Of a DNA stretch of 18,958 nt, positions 16,785 through 18,958 are shown piece after piece. The stretch lies in contig CAISIP010000120.1 in NCBI GenBank assembly GCA_903885415.1, positions 1-18,958 of the forward strand, in the 5' to 3' direction. This DNA is from an uncultured beta proteobacterium. GTDB lineage: Bacteria > Pseudomonadota > Gammaproteobacteria > Burkholderiales > Burkholderiaceae_C. The translations under genes were made by a program, and so were the position numbers. How positions within the stretch are numbered: position 1 is the first letter of the stretch; each line of letters opens with the position of its first letter. Below the pieces are notes generated by a model. It was not told the DNA's origin. It saw only the letters and a list, made by a program, of their open reading frames with translations, and did not search any database.

Positions 16785-17228
16785 TTACTGCATCGGGCCC
16801 TTGAGCAACTCGGGCAGCGCCAGCGGCATGACCGCGATGCCTTCTTCCAACAGCGATTCCGTCTGCTCGCGCGAGGCTTGGCCGCGGATTCCACGCTGTG
16901 GGGTTTCGCCGTAGTGAATACGGCGCGCCTCTTCGGAAAAGCGCTCGCCGACATCCTCGGTATTGGACACAATGCGCCGCGCCAGCGCCAGCCAGGCCGC
17001 CTGCATCGCGAGATCACCGTCACTGGCCACCACCTGCTGCGCGACCGACGGGTCCCGTACGCTGCCCAGATTGAGCCTGGGTGCGCTGAGCTTCTTGGTC
17101 ACCGAGGCGTCACCACAAAGCGGGCAGGTCAGCAGCCCGCGCGACAGTTGGCCGGCAAAGTCGTCCTCTGAGGCGAACCAGCCTTCGAAGCCGTGCGCCT
17201 GCGCGCATTGAAGATCCAAGACTTTCAT
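16785..17228 (-). CDS. DUF1178 family protein with putative zinc-binding N-terminus
   Basis: A 147-residue cytoplasmic protein of unknown function. MKVLDLQCAQAHGFEGWF and the CPLCGD motif identify the DUF1178 family, conserved in many alpha- and betaproteobacteria. C8, H12, C35 and C38 are arranged like a zinc-ribbon site. The C-terminal half is predicted helical, with many charged residues (GERFSEEARRIHYGE, 94-108). It lies 53 bp after nuoN in the same direction, an association I recall from Burkholderiales. No strong Shine-Dalgarno precedes ATG 17228; instead GATAAT lies six bases upstream, which would give an almost leaderless message if used as a -10, but no -35 is seen. Confidence 0.85.
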   Translation of the reverse strand: MKVLDLQCAQAHGFEGWFASEDDFAGQLSRGLLTCPLCGDASVTKKLSAPRLNLGSVRDPSVAQQVVASDGDLAMQAAWLALARRIVSNTEDVGERFSEEARRIHYGETPQRGIRGQASREQTESLLEEGIAVMPLALPELLKGPMQ

Positions 17229-17253
17229 AGCGTGATTATCCCGCAGGCCAGAG

Positions 17254-17270
17254 GTCGCCGCCTAGGCGAC
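17254..17270. repeat. Short hairpin between nuoN and the DUF1178 gene
   Basis: GTCGCC (17254-17259) and GGCGAC (17265-17270) are exact complements around a five-base loop; the core CGCCTAGGCG is itself a palindrome. It lies 11 bases beyond the nuoN stop. No U-tract follows in the direction of nuoN transcription, so it is more likely an mRNA processing or stability element, or a chance GC-rich repeat, than an intrinsic terminator. Confidence 0.4.
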
Positions 17271-17281
17271 GCCCAAGTGGC

Positions 17282-18769
17282 TCAGGATGTCATCATGCGC
17301 GCGACTGCTTCGGCGCACAGCGCCATCAGCCCGCCCGGCAGCAGGCCAAGCAGCAGCACCAGAGCGCCGTTGATCGTCAGCACGGCACGAACGTCTGCCG
17401 TCGCCACGATCGGGGCGGTCTGCACCGGGGCGTCGAAATACATCAGCTTGACGACACGCAGGTAGTAAAAAGCACCCACCAGCGACATCAGGACGGCAAA
17501 GACCGCGAGCGCCAGATGCCCGCCCTGCCCCGCCGAAATCAGCGCCTGCAGCACCGCGAGCTTGGCGTAAAACCCGACCATCGGCGGAATTCCGGCCAGC
17601 GAGAACATGCACGCCGCCATCACCGCCGCCAGCAGCGGGCTGCGCTGGTTCAATCCAGAAAAATCCTCGATCTCTTCGCTTTCGAACCCGCGGCGCGACA
17701 ACAGCAAGATCACGCCGAACCCCGCCAGCGTCGTCAGCACATAGGCCAGCATGTAGAACATGGCAGAACCGTAGGCATCTGCCGGCGACATGGTCTTGCT
17801 GTCGATCACGCCCGACATAAGGCCCAGCAGCACGAAGCCCATCTGCGATATGGTCGAAAAGGCCAGCATGCGCTTGATGTTGGTCTGCGCCACCGCCGCC
17901 AGGTTGCCGACCAGCAACGAGGCGATAGCCAGCAGCATCAGCATCTGCTGCCAGTCCAGCGCCAGCGGCAGCATTCCCTCTACCAGCAAGCGGATCAGGA
18001 TCGCAAAGGCGGCCAGCTTGGGTGCGCCGCCGATCAGCAGCGTAACCGCGGTAGGAGCGCCCTGGTACACGTCGGGAATCCACATGTGAAATGGCACCGC
18101 ACCGACCTTGAAAGCGAGCCCCGCGACGACGAACACCAGACCAAATACCAGTACCTGGTGCTTGATCTGGCCGCTCGCGATCGCGCGTGCCGCCTCGTTG
18201 AGCTCGAGCGTCCCGGTGGCACCGTACACCATCGACAGCCCGTACAGCAGGAAGCCCGATGCCATCGCGCCTAGAACGAAATACTTCATCGCCGCCTCGC
18301 TCGCAAGCGCGCTGTCGCGCCGCAACGCGACCAGCGCGTAGCTCGACAGCGTCAGCAGTTCAAGGCCCATGTAGATCACCAGAAAGTTGTTGCCACCGAT
18401 CATGGTGAACATGCCCAGCAGCGCAAACATGGACAGGCTAAACAGCTCACCGCCGCGCAGCATGCCGCGCTCGCCCGCGTAGGGTCGGCCGTAAACCAGC
18501 GTCACCATCACGGCAAGGGTCGCAAAGCACTTGAGCCAGTTTCCCATCTGGTCGCTGACGACCATCTTGCCGAAACCGTAGATGGTTTGGCCACCGAGTG
18601 CGTAATCGGCCTGCAACAGCGCCACCAGCCCCAAGGCGGCCAGCGTTAGGCCGTAAGTCAGCGTGCGTGCCGTGCTCTTGACGCCGAGGTCGACCAGCGC
18701 GATGGCACAGGCGAGCGTCAACAGGACGATATCCGGGAAGACCGAAATCCAGCTCAGGGTGTCCATCAT
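17282..18769 (-). CDS. nuoN: NADH-quinone oxidoreductase subunit N
   Basis: A 495-residue membrane subunit of respiratory complex I, one of the three antiporter-like proton-pumping subunits. It is strongly hydrophobic with about 14 membrane helices. Expected charged residues are present: E137 in GLELLT, K221 in GLAFKVGAVPFHMW and K251 in GGAPKLAAF, together with the family signature WIPDVYQGAPT (230-240). Length is normal (E. coli 485). ATG 18769 is followed directly by a second ATG, so the start could be one codon later. It begins 12 bp after the nuoM stop, in keeping with the end of a nuoA-N operon that continues beyond the right edge of the window. Confidence 0.97.
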   Translation of the reverse strand: MMDTLSWISVFPDIVLLTLACAIALVDLGVKSTARTLTYGLTLAALGLVALLQADYALGGQTIYGFGKMVVSDQMGNWLKCFATLAVMVTLVYGRPYAGERGMLRGGELFSLSMFALLGMFTMIGGNNFLVIYMGLELLTLSSYALVALRRDSALASEAAMKYFVLGAMASGFLLYGLSMVYGATGTLELNEAARAIASGQIKHQVLVFGLVFVVAGLAFKVGAVPFHMWIPDVYQGAPTAVTLLIGGAPKLAAFAILIRLLVEGMLPLALDWQQMLMLLAIASLLVGNLAAVAQTNIKRMLAFSTISQMGFVLLGLMSGVIDSKTMSPADAYGSAMFYMLAYVLTTLAGFGVILLLSRRGFESEEIEDFSGLNQRSPLLAAVMAACMFSLAGIPPMVGFYAKLAVLQALISAGQGGHLALAVFAVLMSLVGAFYYLRVVKLMYFDAPVQTAPIVATADVRAVLTINGALVLLLGLLPGGLMALCAEAVARMMTS

Positions 18770-18781
18770 CGCAGGCGTCTC

Positions 18782-18958
18782 TCAGTTCAACTTGGATTGC
18801 GCAACATGGCGCAGCAGTTCGGCTACCGAGCTGTCCATCACGTCGGTGAAAGGCCGCGGATAGATACCCATCCCCAGGACGGCAGCGGCCAGCAGCGTCA
18901 GCATCAGGAACTCGCGCGCGTTGATGTCCTCGAGTCCGCGGACCTGGTCATTGGCAAC
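18782..18958 (-). CDS. nuoM: NADH-quinone oxidoreductase subunit M, C-terminal end, cut by window edge
   Basis: The last 58 residues of a complex I antiporter-like subunit are visible, read from the right edge to a TGA at 18784-18782. They include LEDINAREFLMLTLLAAAV, then GIYPRPFTDVMDSSVAELLRH, a pattern recalled as typical of betaproteobacterial NuoM C-termini: a short amphipathic link, a final membrane helix and a short tail. nuoN follows 12 bp downstream, matching the standard nuoL-M-N order. The rest of the gene lies outside the window. No sign of damage in the visible part. Confidence 0.93.
   Translation of the reverse strand, partial: VANDQVRGLEDINAREFLMLTLLAAAVLGMGIYPRPFTDVMDSSVAELLRHVAQSKLN

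Overview
The window reads as GC-rich chromosomal DNA, most likely from a betaproteobacterium of the order Burkholderiales. This rests on recalled resemblance of the EttA N-terminus, the NuoM C-terminus, and the nuoM-nuoN-DUF1178 order; no search was run. Coding density is very high, and no tRNA, rRNA, insertion sequence, integrase or CRISPR array is visible. I call 17 protein genes, two of them cut by the window edges.

Layout: (1) 1-362, minus strand: N-terminal part of the ABC-F translation factor EttA, divergent from (2) the DEAD-box RNA helicase RhlE (699-2390, plus). (3) 2406-10225, minus strand: eight closely packed genes that look like one operon. In transcription order they are a D-2-hydroxyacid dehydrogenase, a GntR/FCD regulator resembling DgoR, a CUT1 sugar ABC transporter (binding protein, two permeases, ATPase), a gluconokinase, a small cupin and a phytanoyl-CoA-type Fe(II)/2-oxoglutarate dioxygenase. 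(4) 10376-13694, plus strand, divergent from that operon: an IlvD/EDD sugar-acid dehydratase, 2-keto-3-deoxygalactonokinase (DgoK) and KDPGal aldolase (DgoA). (5) 13704-16743, plus strand: an exported CrtC/AttH lipocalin-like protein and an MsbA-like ABC exporter. (6) 16785-18958, minus strand: a DUF1178 protein downstream of nuoN and the 3' end of nuoM (respiratory complex I).

The centre of interest is the divergent sugar-acid locus (2406-13694). The dehydratase, kinase and aldolase make a complete route from an aldonate to pyruvate plus glyceraldehyde 3-phosphate. The dehydrogenase and gluconokinase could feed in 2-keto-aldonates or gluconate. The transporter probably imports the substrate, and the regulator gene lies inside the operon. 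No sugar dehydrogenase or lactonase is present, so the imported compound may already be an acid or a derivative. The roles of the dioxygenase and cupin are unknown. The 150-bp divergent promoter region holds a perfect 11-bp inverted repeat with half-site centres 21 bp apart, a good operator candidate. A strong stem-loop lies between the binding-protein gene and the first permease gene. I see no wholly new defence, mobile or RNA system; the novelty, if any, is the composition and substrate of this catabolic locus.
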